The notes beneath the pieces are model-generated. The model saw nothing but the letters and a program-made list of their open reading frames with translations, searched no databases and was not told where the DNA came from. Both the position numbers and the translations under genes were made by a program. A stretch of 64,000 nt of DNA, taken from positions 3,586,501-3,650,500 of the forward strand of contig NZ_CP053590.1 in NCBI RefSeq assembly GCF_013365535.1, read 5' to 3'. This DNA is from Aquimarina sp. TRL1. GTDB taxonomy: Bacteria; Bacteroidota; Bacteroidia; Flavobacteriales; Flavobacteriaceae. This document shows positions 33,491-42,540 of this stretch, in pieces (within the stretch, counting starts at the first letter, position 1; every line of letters starts with the position of its first letter).

Positions 33491-34582
33491 TTATTGATTG
33501 CTTTTTTTCGTTGAATTTTTTATGAGATTGATACAGTCAATATACACTTTTTCAAATGGGATATCACCTTTGGGGTCATATTCAAACAATCGCTTATAAA
33601 CTTCTTTTCTGATATCTTTGCATCTCTCGAGAAAGAAATCGTTACCTGCGTTGTTTTGATCAAATTTTTTCATCATTATCGCCTGGATGGGACCAACAAT
33701 CATATGATCGACCTTATCCATAATTTGAATATCACTGCAGTCCGAACAGATTACCTTGTATTGTGCTAAATCACCAATATGTTTGTTGAGTAGTTTATCC
33801 GTAAAAAGGTGAGAGGTTTCGTGATATAAAATACCACGTCTATCGTTATTTAATTCCAGAAACTCATTACCCATATTTGATTTTTCGGGCATTTCGCAAA
33901 TATTTCCTAAAATATATGCTCTTTTTTTAGAGTTGTATTTGTCATAGAATGAAGTTGCTCTGTTATTGGCATTGTTGGTTAATTCTACAAAGACATGCAA
34001 TTCTAATCCGGTGCCATTTTGTTGGTAAAAGTGCATTACTTTATCAAAAATTTTTTCTTCGGAGACCTGTTTTTGAATTTTTGATAGCGCCTTAGCGTAA
34101 TAACTCTTATTGTCGTTAAAGAACTTATTAAAGTTTGATTTTTGATAGAAATCGATCATGAACGGTGTTATGGAATCCAGAGTTTCTTTGCTTAGCCCGA
34201 TAGATTGTAACTCTTTGTTATAGACAGGGTTAAACTCAAATTGTTTTAGGTCGTTAAACATCAAACCGATAGCAGAGAAATCAATTCCTATTGTTTCATC
34301 TTCATAGATCCAATTTATTATAGGGTGTTCCTTAAAGGGGAGAAATTGCGCATTGACTCTTTTTAAATATGCTGTGTGACAAGGTCGAATATCTTCTGAC
34401 AGATCATCCTGAACAGCAATGTTGAATATTGTTCTAAAAAATTCAGTTCGCTCGTCTATTTTGAAAACCACTTTGTTCTCTGTATCAGTTTCTGTTGGTA
34501 TTGTATTGTTTATTTTTTTCTCTTTGCAACCAAAGAGGAATAAAACAATTAAAAAGTGGAGTTGTACGTATATTTTTTTCAT
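33491..34582 (-). CDS. Putative zinc-metallopeptidase lipoprotein (DUF4932-like)
   Basis: A 363-residue protein with a lipoprotein signal (FLFGC, Cys19) and a long helical domain. A complete zinc-binding motif HETSH (254-258) sits in GILYHETSHLFTDKLL, as in the DUF4932 family of predicted peptidases. The third ligand is not obvious. The protein should be periplasmic or surface-exposed. It is 10 bp downstream of an alpha/beta hydrolase gene and is probably co-transcribed with it. Confidence 0.7.
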   Translation of the reverse strand: MKKIYVQLHFLIVLFLFGCKEKKINNTIPTETDTENKVVFKIDERTEFFRTIFNIAVQDDLSEDIRPCHTAYLKRVNAQFLPFKEHPIINWIYEDETIGIDFSAIGLMFNDLKQFEFNPVYNKELQSIGLSKETLDSITPFMIDFYQKSNFNKFFNDNKSYYAKALSKIQKQVSEEKIFDKVMHFYQQNGTGLELHVFVELTNNANNRATSFYDKYNSKKRAYILGNICEMPEKSNMGNEFLELNNDRRGILYHETSHLFTDKLLNKHIGDLAQYKVICSDCSDIQIMDKVDHMIVGPIQAIMMKKFDQNNAGNDFFLERCKDIRKEVYKRLFEYDPKGDIPFEKVYIDCINLIKNSTKKSNQ

Positions 34583-34592
34583 TCTTAAGCTT

Positions 34593-35597
34593 TTATTTTG
34601 TTTTGTTTACCCAACTTAGAAAATCCAGGAAAACATCATTCCAATAGTCTTTAAATCGACCATGCTCTATTTCTAATCCAAATGCATGGTCCAGACCAGG
34701 GTATACTTTAAAAGTAAGATTGTTTTTCTGGTGTCTTATAAATTCGATTGGAATTAAGTATGCAGATTCTATAGCAACAGCTTGATCTTTTGTTCCGATA
34801 GCGGCAAATATTGGTTTCTCTATACGCAATAAATTTTCAACCGGGGGTTCTGAAAAATGACTCCATCGTTTGTAACTATTATCTTTTCCCTGCCAGAATT
34901 TATCCGTTGCATTTGGGTTTGACATGATATCTTTTAAATCATTGAATAATGAATCTATTTTTGTGATGGCTTGTTCTTCTGTCAAATTTCCTTTGTCAAC
35001 GTCTTTTCGTATGAAAGTTACAAAGTCAATAAACTGTGTATTTCCCCCTCCAGACCAATATCCAAAATGGGTGATTTTTTTATTAATAGTCCCTAATTTG
35101 GCCGTAACATCACTTCCTTCTGAATGACCAAGCACGATTATTTTTTCTATTTGTTTGCTATATGTTTTATATAAGTCATTGATTACTAAATCAGCTTGAT
35201 TTGTTCGGTACTCGAGTGTTTGATTTTCAAAATATGATTTGGGAATGGAAAAAGGAGGATCTTTTTGGGTTAAAAAAGGGAATCCTTTACGAGAGATAAC
35301 AACGAATAAATAATCCTTCGGGATTGTAGCAAAGTCAAACGGTATTGTGGTTCCAATCGCAGTTTTTCCATTTCTCTTTTTGATTTGATATAAGGATTTT
35401 GCACTTGATCCTTGTAGGTATAAAAAGATGGTATTTATGGAGTCTGTATGTTGTGTTGAGTAGGTGTGATAATGTATTGTATCATTCTCGGTATGTATAG
35501 AATAATGCTTATAGCTATCTAATATACTATGTTTTTGTGCTAACAGTGTTATATTGTTAGCCATAAGCATTATAGCCAGTATTAATGTTTGTTTCAT
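34593..35597 (-). CDS. Secreted alpha/beta hydrolase
   Basis: A 334-residue protein with a Sec signal peptide (MKQTLILAIMLMANNITLLAQ). It has an alpha/beta-hydrolase fold with nucleophile elbow GHSEGSD, a likely acid in IGTKDQAV and the His in YPGLDHAFGLE. It is closest in style to small esterases or dienelactone-hydrolase-like proteins; the substrate is unknown. The frame starts at a TTG (35603), but the ATG at 35597 is the natural start. The upstream region has GTAACATTTTG and TATAGTA (35621..35653), part of the shared motif set. Confidence 0.8.
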   Translation of the reverse strand: MKQTLILAIMLMANNITLLAQKHSILDSYKHYSIHTENDTIHYHTYSTQHTDSINTIFLYLQGSSAKSLYQIKKRNGKTAIGTTIPFDFATIPKDYLFVVISRKGFPFLTQKDPPFSIPKSYFENQTLEYRTNQADLVINDLYKTYSKQIEKIIVLGHSEGSDVTAKLGTINKKITHFGYWSGGGNTQFIDFVTFIRKDVDKGNLTEEQAITKIDSLFNDLKDIMSNPNATDKFWQGKDNSYKRWSHFSEPPVENLLRIEKPIFAAIGTKDQAVAIESAYLIPIEFIRHQKNNLTFKVYPGLDHAFGLEIEHGRFKDYWNDVFLDFLSWVNKTK

Positions 35598-35672
35598 TCT
35601 CAAAAAGGTATGCTAATGTCTACTATATCTGTCCTGACTAGACAAAATGTTACCTTTTTTTATAGCTGTTTT

Positions 35673-36128
35673 TTATTCCAGATTTAAATTAAACTGATAG
35701 TTGAACACTGTCTCTGTTTGTTTTTGTGATGGATTCCAGAGAATTGTAAAGAATTCCGTTTCTTTTGAAGGAAATACCCGTTCATTGGTACAATGATAAA
35801 TCATGGTGATTGCTGCCTTATCAAAATACCCTAGTTCGATAGTATCGGGAGCCTTTGATATTATTAGTTCTAATGTGTTGATGCCAGATTTTAATTGTTT
35901 TAATTCCAGATTTCTACCAAGCCGTGTTGTTTCATTGTCGAATTCATGAATGACGGTCCCATTAAGTTTAAGGGTTCCCACAAGCCCTGAGACTGTTCTC
36001 ACTTCTATTTGATGATATTTATAAGTAGCATCATTTTTTGTTTCTACCTCAATAAGCTGAGGATCAGATTGGGCTGAAGATGTAATTTGCATAAGCGTAA
36101 AGAGTATGATTGATATTGTTTTTAACAT
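35673..36128 (-). CDS. Secreted protein, unknown function
   Basis: A 151-residue protein with a Sec signal peptide (MLKTISIILFTLMQITSSAQ) and a mature part of mostly beta strands (YKYHQIEVRTVSGLVGTLKLNG, GINTLELIISKAPDTIELGYFDKA). No family is recognised. It is probably periplasmic. It is separated from neighbours by 76-133 bp and is likely single-gene. Confidence 0.55.
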   Translation of the reverse strand: MLKTISIILFTLMQITSSAQSDPQLIEVETKNDATYKYHQIEVRTVSGLVGTLKLNGTVIHEFDNETTRLGRNLELKQLKSGINTLELIISKAPDTIELGYFDKAAITMIYHCTNERVFPSKETEFFTILWNPSQKQTETVFNYQFNLNLE

Positions 36129-36261
36129 ATCGATTGGTTTATTAGTAATTAGGTATTGAATAAAGTTTTGTACCTGTTTGATGTAGTATGATTTTTTAAT
36201 GGATCTTTTTTTTGAATAGTAAGGAGTTATAAAGAACCTACATATGGGGACTATAAATATA

Positions 36262-36660
36262 TCATTTCTTTTCTTTTCGCATAATTTTTTCCATTTTACG
36301 CCCTTTTGCTAGTTCATCCACTAGCTTATCTAAATATCTGCATTGTCTATACAATTCAAACTCATCTTCTATTTCCTCTATTCGATACCCACAAATAACC
36401 CCTTTAATCAAGTGTGCATTGGGATGTATGTTTGCTTTTTCAAAAAATGTTCTAAATGTCACTTTTTCTTCGATAAGTATTTGTAATGTATTTTTATCAA
36501 AACCAGTTAACCATTCTATAACCTGATGGAGTTCTTCTTTGGTTCTGCCATTCTTTTCTAACCTGCTTACATAATGAGGATAGATCGAAGCAAATATCAT
36601 ATTAGCTACTTTTTCATTTTTTTCAGCTGTAACTTTCATTTTGTTTGATTTTGAGTTCAT
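36262..36660 (-). CDS. DUF2200 domain protein
   Basis: A 132-residue protein; from residue 8 it reads MKVTAEKNEKVANMIFASIYPHY and later VIEWLTGFDKNTLQ, YRIEEIED and RYLDKLVDELAKGRKMEKIMR, matching DUF2200 end to end. The family is small, cytoplasmic and uncharacterised. The ATG at 36660 or 36639 could be used; the longer 36684 frame has no family support. A decayed gene lies immediately upstream. Confidence 0.85.
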   Translation of the reverse strand: MNSKSNKMKVTAEKNEKVANMIFASIYPHYVSRLEKNGRTKEELHQVIEWLTGFDKNTLQILIEEKVTFRTFFEKANIHPNAHLIKGVICGYRIEEIEDEFELYRQCRYLDKLVDELAKGRKMEKIMRKEKK

Positions 36661-36695
36661 TGCTGCTGACGTTATTTTATACACGTCAGTTAGGG

Positions 36696-37294
36696 CTAAT
36701 AAGTTAGTATTTTTTCAGTTAGTTTTGGAGTAAGGTGATAAAAAAACACTTTCTGAATTATGGTTCCGTATTCAGTTTCTATTTTAGAAATACCGTTAGT
36801 TTTATTATTACTGATAGAAATCTCTGCACCTGGTACTGATATACCTTTCCAATAGTCAATAACCTTAGCACCAGTATTGTCAAATAAAACAAACTTATTC
36901 TCAAGGAACTTACTATTTGAAGGAGCTATTACCGCTAGCCCCAAGCCTGAATATATTTGTTGACTAGCGACTACTTTACGGGCTTTTTCATACAATTTAT
37001 TTTCATCCTCTTTTAGTATCGTACTATTCCCTTCTGCCTAAAAAACTATTTTGCACCGGCTTTTGCTTCTGCGATACTTTTATCAAATAAATATTGATTT
37101 AATTTCGAAGTGTTTTTTCTGGTTTCTGTTATAACATCATTTTCGGTTTCTTTGTTGTTTAATCCTTTAAGATTATCTAATGCAGAAATAGAAGCAATCC
37201 GAACAGTTTCGGAATTAGATTTTTGAAACGGTACTCTATAGGTACCATATAACAATGTCGATCCCAAAACAAGGCTATATAAGGGTTCCTTTTT
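36696..37294 (-). pseudogene. Remnants of an unrecognised gene
   Basis: Two open stretches on the minus strand in different frames: 37294..37046 (EPLYSLVLGSTLLYGTYRVPF..., ending AEAKAGAK) and 37037..36696 (AEGNSTILKEDENK..., ending KLTEKILTY). Neither has an ATG start; each opens right after a stop, and stops close both frames at 37038..37048. Composition looks protein-like, so this is probably one gene broken by at least one frameshift and truncated at its 5' end, or two fragments brought together. I recognise neither part. Confidence 0.5.
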
Positions 37295-37306
37295 TTACTC
37301 TTTAGA

Positions 37307-38512
37307 TTAATTCACCATTTTGACTATGTTTGTAGGCCATGGGTCTTCGAATTCATAACCATCTCTCCAAAGTGCAATTTCTTTATCCGTAAGAAAGCAA
37401 GATTTTAGTTTATCGGTAAACTGATTTACCTGTGTCTTATTTCCAATAACGGTCAGGTCACAGTGTCTATCACCAAAACGACCTGGTTCTTTGGCAAGCT
37501 TTTCTTTTAGTAGTTTTATCTCCATTTCGGAAAGACCGTGATTCTCATCTTCAACAACTCCTGATCGCCATGAGCCAATTAATTCCAAACTAATTCCTCC
37601 TGCTGCCTGATTCCATAACAGCGAGTGCTTATCACGACTGGCGAGCCAGAAAAAACCTTTACTGCGATAAATCCGCTTATCGAGGTATTGATGGCAGATG
37701 TCCCAAAGGCGTTTGGGGTGAAATGGACGATCATCCCTGATAACTTTTGTCACTAAATCATAAGGTCGATCGGCTTGCTCTTCGGATTCTAATATAGGAG
37801 TTATCTCCTCAATTAACTGAGCTACCTGAAAATAATTGTAGGGCTCAAGCTCAAACAGAGATTCGATAGCGAGTTTACCAAAGAGTACGGAATGTGTTGA
37901 AGCCAACGGATTAATTTCCTGAATATATGTGGCGATATCCTGTAGCTTGTTTTTTTCGATTCTATCGGCTTTAGTCAGGATTAAATGACTGCAAAACAAG
38001 ATTTGTTCAACCAATAAATTTATGGGGTCTCTTTTGCCTTCCATTAAATTCTGCTGCATCTGAGGAATCAGAGTTGCTCCATAATTAAAATCATGTGCCA
38101 GCATTAAGCTATCAACAAGTGCGAATACTCCTGTCAACCTAACTTTCGTTTGCCCCTTGAAATATTTAATAAGTGGCATTGGGTGACAACTTCCAGAGGT
38201 TTCAATAATGATTAGTTCTGGATTTTGTTTTGATAGCAATTTGTGGATTGCCTGATCAAGTTTTTTGATTCCTGTTTTGCTACTAAGAACACAAGAATGG
38301 ATAGATTCTAAGGTGCTGCTATCATCTTCTACGAGATCTGTATATCCTAGCAACTCTCCATCCACATCTAATTCACTCATGTCATTTACAATAGCACAAG
38401 CAGCTATGTTCTTTTTTTTTGATTGCGATAGCAAGCTTCTAAAAAGTGTTGTTTTACCTGATCCAAGGAATCCATTAAGGATGACGACTGGTACTTTTTC
38501 AGATGTGCTCAT
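37307..38512 (-). CDS. CobW/G3E-family GTPase, metal-chaperone type, lacking CxCC
   Basis: A 401-residue cytoplasmic G3E GTPase with Walker A GFLGSGKT (14-21), Walker B region IIIETSGSCHP, base-recognition TKAD, and a C-terminal CobW_C domain with GFFWLASRDKH and GSWRSG. These proteins insert or deliver metals, often zinc. The CxCC metal site that normally follows the Mg loop is reduced to HSCVLS around Cys74, so metal transfer may use other ligands. The MSTSEKVPVVILNGFLGSGKT start is normal. No Zur-type site or zinc transporter is visible nearby. Confidence 0.85.
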   Translation of the reverse strand: MSTSEKVPVVILNGFLGSGKTTLFRSLLSQSKKKNIAACAIVNDMSELDVDGELLGYTDLVEDDSSTLESIHSCVLSSKTGIKKLDQAIHKLLSKQNPELIIIETSGSCHPMPLIKYFKGQTKVRLTGVFALVDSLMLAHDFNYGATLIPQMQQNLMEGKRDPINLLVEQILFCSHLILTKADRIEKNKLQDIATYIQEINPLASTHSVLFGKLAIESLFELEPYNYFQVAQLIEEITPILESEEQADRPYDLVTKVIRDDRPFHPKRLWDICHQYLDKRIYRSKGFFWLASRDKHSLLWNQAAGGISLELIGSWRSGVVEDENHGLSEMEIKLLKEKLAKEPGRFGDRHCDLTVIGNKTQVNQFTDKLKSCFLTDKEIALWRDGYEFEDPWPTNIVKMVN

Positions 38513-38851
38513 TGATTTTTGTTTAGAGTGTTGATAGCTAATTTATTTTTTCTAATTCTTTATATATAGCAGTTGCTATTTTTTAATAATACGGAACCTT
38601 TTTTGTCTGTTGCATTTGTTTTATGAAAGGAGCCTATGAAATACACAAATTGTGCTTATTGCAAAAGTGTTGCTAAAAATAGGCATATTTTATACAAGGA
38701 CTTAAAATTTATGAATAAAAGTAGTCGAATCATCTTCTATTAAATAAATCAGAGGCTAAAGAATTCTAGCAAATACCTAAGAGAAGTATTCTCCCTGGAT
38801 TTTACAGCACTGCTTTTGGTTTTTAACTTTTGAAAGAGAGAAGAAATGTGT
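38513..38851. other. Intergenic region, nearly featureless
   Basis: 339 bp between the CobW-type gene and a GNAT gene. The only item of note is a 35-codon plus-strand frame with a good ribosome-binding site, listed separately. No palindrome or consensus promoter is seen. Confidence 0.4.
38636..38743 (+). CDS. Possible small protein with CxxC (tentative)
   Basis: A 35-residue frame on the plus strand (MKYTNCAYCKSV...SSRIIFY) with AAAGGAG five nt before its ATG, an unusually strong Shine-Dalgarno match for this genome, and a CAYC motif. Length and lack of neighbours make chance a real option. If real it could be a small metal-binding or regulatory peptide. Confidence 0.2.
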   Translation: MKYTNCAYCKSVAKNRHILYKDLKFMNKSSRIIFY

Positions 38852-39388
38852 TTAAAGTGATTTATCTCTTGCTATAAGCTTATTAGTACAGGAATACCAA
38901 ATTGCATCTTTGCTTCCAGGTTCATAAGGAGCAAGCCTATCGAATTTCATTCCAATTTTTTTCATTACGTTGATCGAAGCTACATTTTCTTTCATCGCTA
39001 TTGCAATAATCTTTTCTAATTTAAGAGTATCAAACCCATATTGTAGAATGGCACGAGCTGCCTCTGTCGCTATTCCTAATCCCCAATATTCGGGTAAAAA
39101 CCTATAACCGAGGTCAATTTCGTCAAACTCTGGCAGGTATGCTAATCCTGCCCAACCGACACATTGTTGTTCACTTTTCAGGATAGTAGCCCACCTGCCA
39201 AATCCATATCTTTTATAGTTACTAATTCTTCCCTTTATTGCTTGTACGATTTCTTCCACAGACTGTACTACAGGTTCTCCCGTATACTGTTGTACAATTG
39301 GATCAGCATGTAGCCTGAATAAGGCTTCCTTATCATCAAGTGTAATCTCTCTTAATACTAACCTTTCTGTTTCTATTAAAACGCTCAT
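38852..39388 (-). CDS. GNAT-family N-acetyltransferase (RimJ/RimL type)
   Basis: A 178-residue protein starting MSVLIETERLVLREITLDD, the classic Acetyltransf_3 opening, with GWAGLAYLPEFDEIDLGYRFLPEYWGLGIATEAA and VASINVMKKIGMKF. It acetylates an amino group of an unknown substrate. It is distinct from the GNATs at 4872 and 42984. It is a single gene with intergenic gaps on both sides. Confidence 0.88.
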   Translation of the reverse strand: MSVLIETERLVLREITLDDKEALFRLHADPIVQQYTGEPVVQSVEEIVQAIKGRISNYKRYGFGRWATILKSEQQCVGWAGLAYLPEFDEIDLGYRFLPEYWGLGIATEAARAILQYGFDTLKLEKIIAIAMKENVASINVMKKIGMKFDRLAPYEPGSKDAIWYSCTNKLIARDKSL

Positions 39389-39461
39389 TTTATTATTTAA
39401 GTGGGGTATATGCGTATGAGGACATAAATTAATAATTATTTTCTTAGCATGGATTATCTTA

Positions 39462-40241
39462 TTATACAGAGTTCTTTAGTATATGGTTTATGATTTTTGC
39501 AGCTTGTACTGGTTTTTCCAATGGAAATAAATGCCCTTCGTCAAGTGTAATCATATTAAAATTCGGGAACTTTCTTTTCCACCATTTGGCATCTGATTTT
39601 CTAAACATATTGCTTTTGCTTCCATAAATAATTGTTCCATTTAGTTTTTCTATCCCTGCAGGAAGTTTGGTGTATGTACTTCGATATATTGCTGATTCTA
39701 TTTCTTTCGAAAAAGCCAGCTCAACTCCATTTTCTGTTTTTTTAAACCCATATTGAATATAGTCAGCCAGGCAATTTTTATGGAACCCCTGAAATATACT
39801 TTTAGATTCAAAATACTCTTTGGCTTCATCTCTTGATCGAAAAACAGATTTTCTCTTTAAAGTTCGTTTTGCAGGACCGATGTAGCTGGATAACCCTATT
39901 TTTTTGATAATGACTATTAATCGTCTCTTCCAGGGGTGATAGAGAATAGGTTCTAAGACGATTATTTTTTTGAAAAGATGGGGCTTTAAAGACGCAGCAA
40001 TGAGCATAAGAACACCCCCTGTAGAATGTCCAATACCAATAATAGGTTCGTTATACTTTTTTTCGATTGAATCAATTAATTCTAAGGCTAGATTCTCGAG
40101 GTTTTCATCTAACTTAAATTGGTTATGTCCCATGAGGTCAACATAATGTATATCGGCACTTTCAATCGAATTGAAAAGGCAATTAAAGCATTTGGCAGGA
40201 AAACCATTTGAATGGGCAAACTGTATCAGGTGTCTTTTCAT
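39462..40241 (-). CDS. Alpha/beta hydrolase
   Basis: A 259-residue cytoplasmic protein (no signal peptide) with an HSNGFPAKCF opening, an oxyanion-type HxNG box, nucleophile elbow GIGHSTGG (about residues 70-77), and the catalytic His in DEGHLFPLEKP close to the C-terminus. It is typical of lipase-like or lysophospholipase-like hydrolases. A basic central segment (KRRLIVIIKKIG) may contact membrane. The substrate is unknown. It lies 49 bp downstream of a hypothetical gene on the same strand. Confidence 0.8.
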   Translation of the reverse strand: MKRHLIQFAHSNGFPAKCFNCLFNSIESADIHYVDLMGHNQFKLDENLENLALELIDSIEKKYNEPIIGIGHSTGGVLMLIAASLKPHLFKKIIVLEPILYHPWKRRLIVIIKKIGLSSYIGPAKRTLKRKSVFRSRDEAKEYFESKSIFQGFHKNCLADYIQYGFKKTENGVELAFSKEIESAIYRSTYTKLPAGIEKLNGTIIYGSKSNMFRKSDAKWWKRKFPNFNMITLDEGHLFPLEKPVQAAKIINHILKNSV

Positions 40242-40290
40242 TTTTATAGTCTTCTGGATATATTGATCTTATATAAAAGTAGTAACGAAT

Positions 40291-40767
40291 TTATTTCTTG
40301 TTACCCATAGCTTTTATTTCATCAATTTCCTTTTCAATCAATTTTTGGTTAATTATGCTTTTCTCAATTATCACTTTTTGTTTCGTTTTTTTCCAAAAAG
40401 GAAATATGCCGTTAAATGAAATACTTAATTCAGAAAACTCTCCATTTTTACTTTCGATTTCAGTTTTGGTCTTATAATGGAATTTACCTTTGTAATATTC
40501 TGTGATTCTCTTTCTTTTTGTGAGCGAATTTAATAATAGGTCTATAATTTCATTAATATCATGAAATTCTGGATTAAAATGCCGATGAGAAACTCCATTC
40601 CCAATAGTTAACTCTCTATCATCACAAGAAAACCAAAAATTAGTGCCTGTTATAGAAATACAGGTTTCTTTATATCCGTCATCATATTCCTCAATAGTTA
40701 TATTTAACTTGTCACCCAGATGCTTTTTTAAGAATGCCTCTGTTTTTTTGAAGATGACTTGATGCAT
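40291..40767 (-). CDS. Hypothetical protein
   Basis: A 158-residue soluble protein with no signal or membrane segments (VIFKKTEAFLKKHLGDKLNITIEEYDDGYKET, then a Lys-rich C-terminal third). I recognise no family. It starts 2 bp after the stop of the amidohydrolase gene upstream, so it is co-transcribed with it. It may be an immunity-like or inhibitor protein, but nothing in the sequence tests that. Confidence 0.55.
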   Translation of the reverse strand: MHQVIFKKTEAFLKKHLGDKLNITIEEYDDGYKETCISITGTNFWFSCDDRELTIGNGVSHRHFNPEFHDINEIIDLLLNSLTKRKRITEYYKGKFHYKTKTEIESKNGEFSELSISFNGIFPFWKKTKQKVIIEKSIINQKLIEKEIDEIKAMGNKK

Positions 40768-40769
40768 TT

Positions 40770-42179
40770 TTAATTATTTTTTAAACTATTCAACAGTTTT
40801 TTCCAGTTGTATTTTTCTTTATTAGCATTATTCCATTGTTCCAGATCAGAAAGCATTGTATCAATTTTATTTTTACTAATCCATTGGCCATTGACAAAGA
40901 CTCCTGAAATTGTACGGGTATGACTAATATCTTTTAAAGGGTTTTTATCAAGTAAAACTAAATCAGCGAACTTAGCAATTTCTATGGTTCCTATTTTATC
41001 TTCAATCCCAAGCCATTCTGCACCTAACCTTGTTGCAGAAACTAACGCTTCTTCATTGGTTAATCCTGCTTTTACTAAGAATTTGAGTTCATCATGAAGA
41101 GAAAAGCCCCAAACAATTCCCGAAATACCGGCATCAGTTCCTGTTACCATAGGCACAGCTGATTCTTTAAAGGCTTTGATGATAAGTTTATGAAAGTCAG
41201 CTTGTTTTTGGAAGTGTTCAATTAATTTTGCAGAAGCTCCTTCAAATTGATTTGCAGTCAACCATTTACTTTGCATTAATGGGTGTACATATTTTAAACT
41301 AGTTAAAGATGCGACATTGTTCAGGGATTTTGCCTGTGCAATAATAGATTCCATATTGATTAAATTAGGAATTAGCCAGGTGCCATTTTCTTTAGCCAGT
41401 CGAGCAAATTCTTGAGCCTTTTTATAACTATAATCATCAGTTTGTTTAGACAATTCTTCAGCATGAGCGATCAGACCAAAGTGCGGAATAAAAAAATCTT
41501 CAGCTGGTTTTCCTTCAAATGCCACTGGAATATGTCCCACAACTTTCATGTCTTGCTTTTTGGCTTCATCTATAACTGCTTTAAAGGTTTCTTCATTGAG
41601 CCAGGTATATACTTTGATGAATTCATATTGCTCTTCTTTAGCAATGCGTACTGCATTTCTTCCATCAGAAGGGGTATTAGCTGTTGTATTTGATTTTCTT
41701 CCGCCAATTACTTTGGCCAGGGCTATTCTCGGACCGATTACATTACCTCGTATAATTTCATTACGTTGCCCTATATGTTCTGGTCTTGCACCTAAATCAA
41801 ACACTGTTGTAACACCATTAGCAATGTACGGAGTCATATTATTTTGAGTGTCATAGCTTACTAATGGTCCTTTTGTTGGGTATAATACAAAAGGACTTCC
41901 ATCAGCCAGAGAATGTACATGCATATCGATCAACCCGGGAATAAGCCACTTTCCTGTTCCGTCAATTATTTGCGAATTTGCAGGAATAGTCCCGTTGATT
42001 GACTGTATTTTTTGATTGTGAATTACAATAGTTGCATTCTGGATGATTTTATGGTCAGTTGTCATAGGAATTATATTCACATTTTTTATGACATAAGCAG
42101 GATTCTCTGATGGTGATTTGTACTGTGCATTTACATTAGTAATGAGAAATGCTAAGATTAGGAGATTTAAATATTTCAT
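40770..42179 (-). CDS. Secreted amidohydrolase (imidazolonepropionase/prolidase-like)
   Basis: A 469-residue protein with a Sec signal (MKYLNLLILAFLITNVNAQ). The metal-dependent TIM-barrel amidohydrolase has HVHS (first metal pair, in GLIDMHVHS), a possible bridging Lys in EFIKVYTW, His in VVGHIP and IAHAEE, and Asp in VTGTDAG, with the C-terminal beta sandwich ADLVLLDKNPL. Relatives include secreted Xaa-Pro dipeptidases. The upstream frame to 42203 is not used, as the ATG at 42179 begins the signal peptide. An ECF-like promoter (42210..42237) lies upstream and the hypothetical gene 40291 is downstream. Confidence 0.87.
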   Translation of the reverse strand: MKYLNLLILAFLITNVNAQYKSPSENPAYVIKNVNIIPMTTDHKIIQNATIVIHNQKIQSINGTIPANSQIIDGTGKWLIPGLIDMHVHSLADGSPFVLYPTKGPLVSYDTQNNMTPYIANGVTTVFDLGARPEHIGQRNEIIRGNVIGPRIALAKVIGGRKSNTTANTPSDGRNAVRIAKEEQYEFIKVYTWLNEETFKAVIDEAKKQDMKVVGHIPVAFEGKPAEDFFIPHFGLIAHAEELSKQTDDYSYKKAQEFARLAKENGTWLIPNLINMESIIAQAKSLNNVASLTSLKYVHPLMQSKWLTANQFEGASAKLIEHFQKQADFHKLIIKAFKESAVPMVTGTDAGISGIVWGFSLHDELKFLVKAGLTNEEALVSATRLGAEWLGIEDKIGTIEIAKFADLVLLDKNPLKDISHTRTISGVFVNGQWISKNKIDTMLSDLEQWNNANKEKYNWKKLLNSLKNN

Positions 42180-42209
42180 TTTGATTTTTTGATTGATGAT
42201 CATATCAAT

Positions 42210-42237
42210 GAGACGGGGAATTCTTATTTTGGTTACA
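42210..42237 (-). promoter_or_regulatory. ECF-sigma-like promoter of the amidohydrolase operon
   Basis: On the minus strand TGTAACC (42237..42231), 15 nt, then CGTCTC (42215..42210). This matches the GTAAC / CGTC style of extracytoplasmic-function sigma promoters at about normal spacing. It lies about 30 nt before the ATG at 42179. No ECF sigma gene is in the window. Confidence 0.4.
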
Positions 42238-42540
42238 CTATAAAAGACGAAAGTATTTAGTACTTCAGTGCTTTTTAATGTTGTTTAGGTTTTAATTGTA
42301 ATTGTTGATCCTTTGCTCTTTTCTTTGAATTGATTGAAAGGGTCGATTTCTTTCTCATATTCCTATTTGCATATGATCTCCCTTTTTCCATCCCTTCGTC
42401 TTCAACATAGTTATGAGAGGAGAAACGAGGAGATACGGATTGTTATTTCTGAATCAATTTTCGAAATCAGTTTGAGGAGTGTCATCCAGGAGTCGTAAAA
42501 TGGTTGTATTAATGAATTGTATCCTTTTATTAGCAAGTAT
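42238..42540. other. Intergenic region without recognised features
   Basis: About 300 bp between the amidohydrolase promoter and the next gene. It has T-rich runs and short purine blocks such as GAGGAGAAACGAGGAG, but no gene, palindrome or promoter I can support. Confidence 0.4.
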
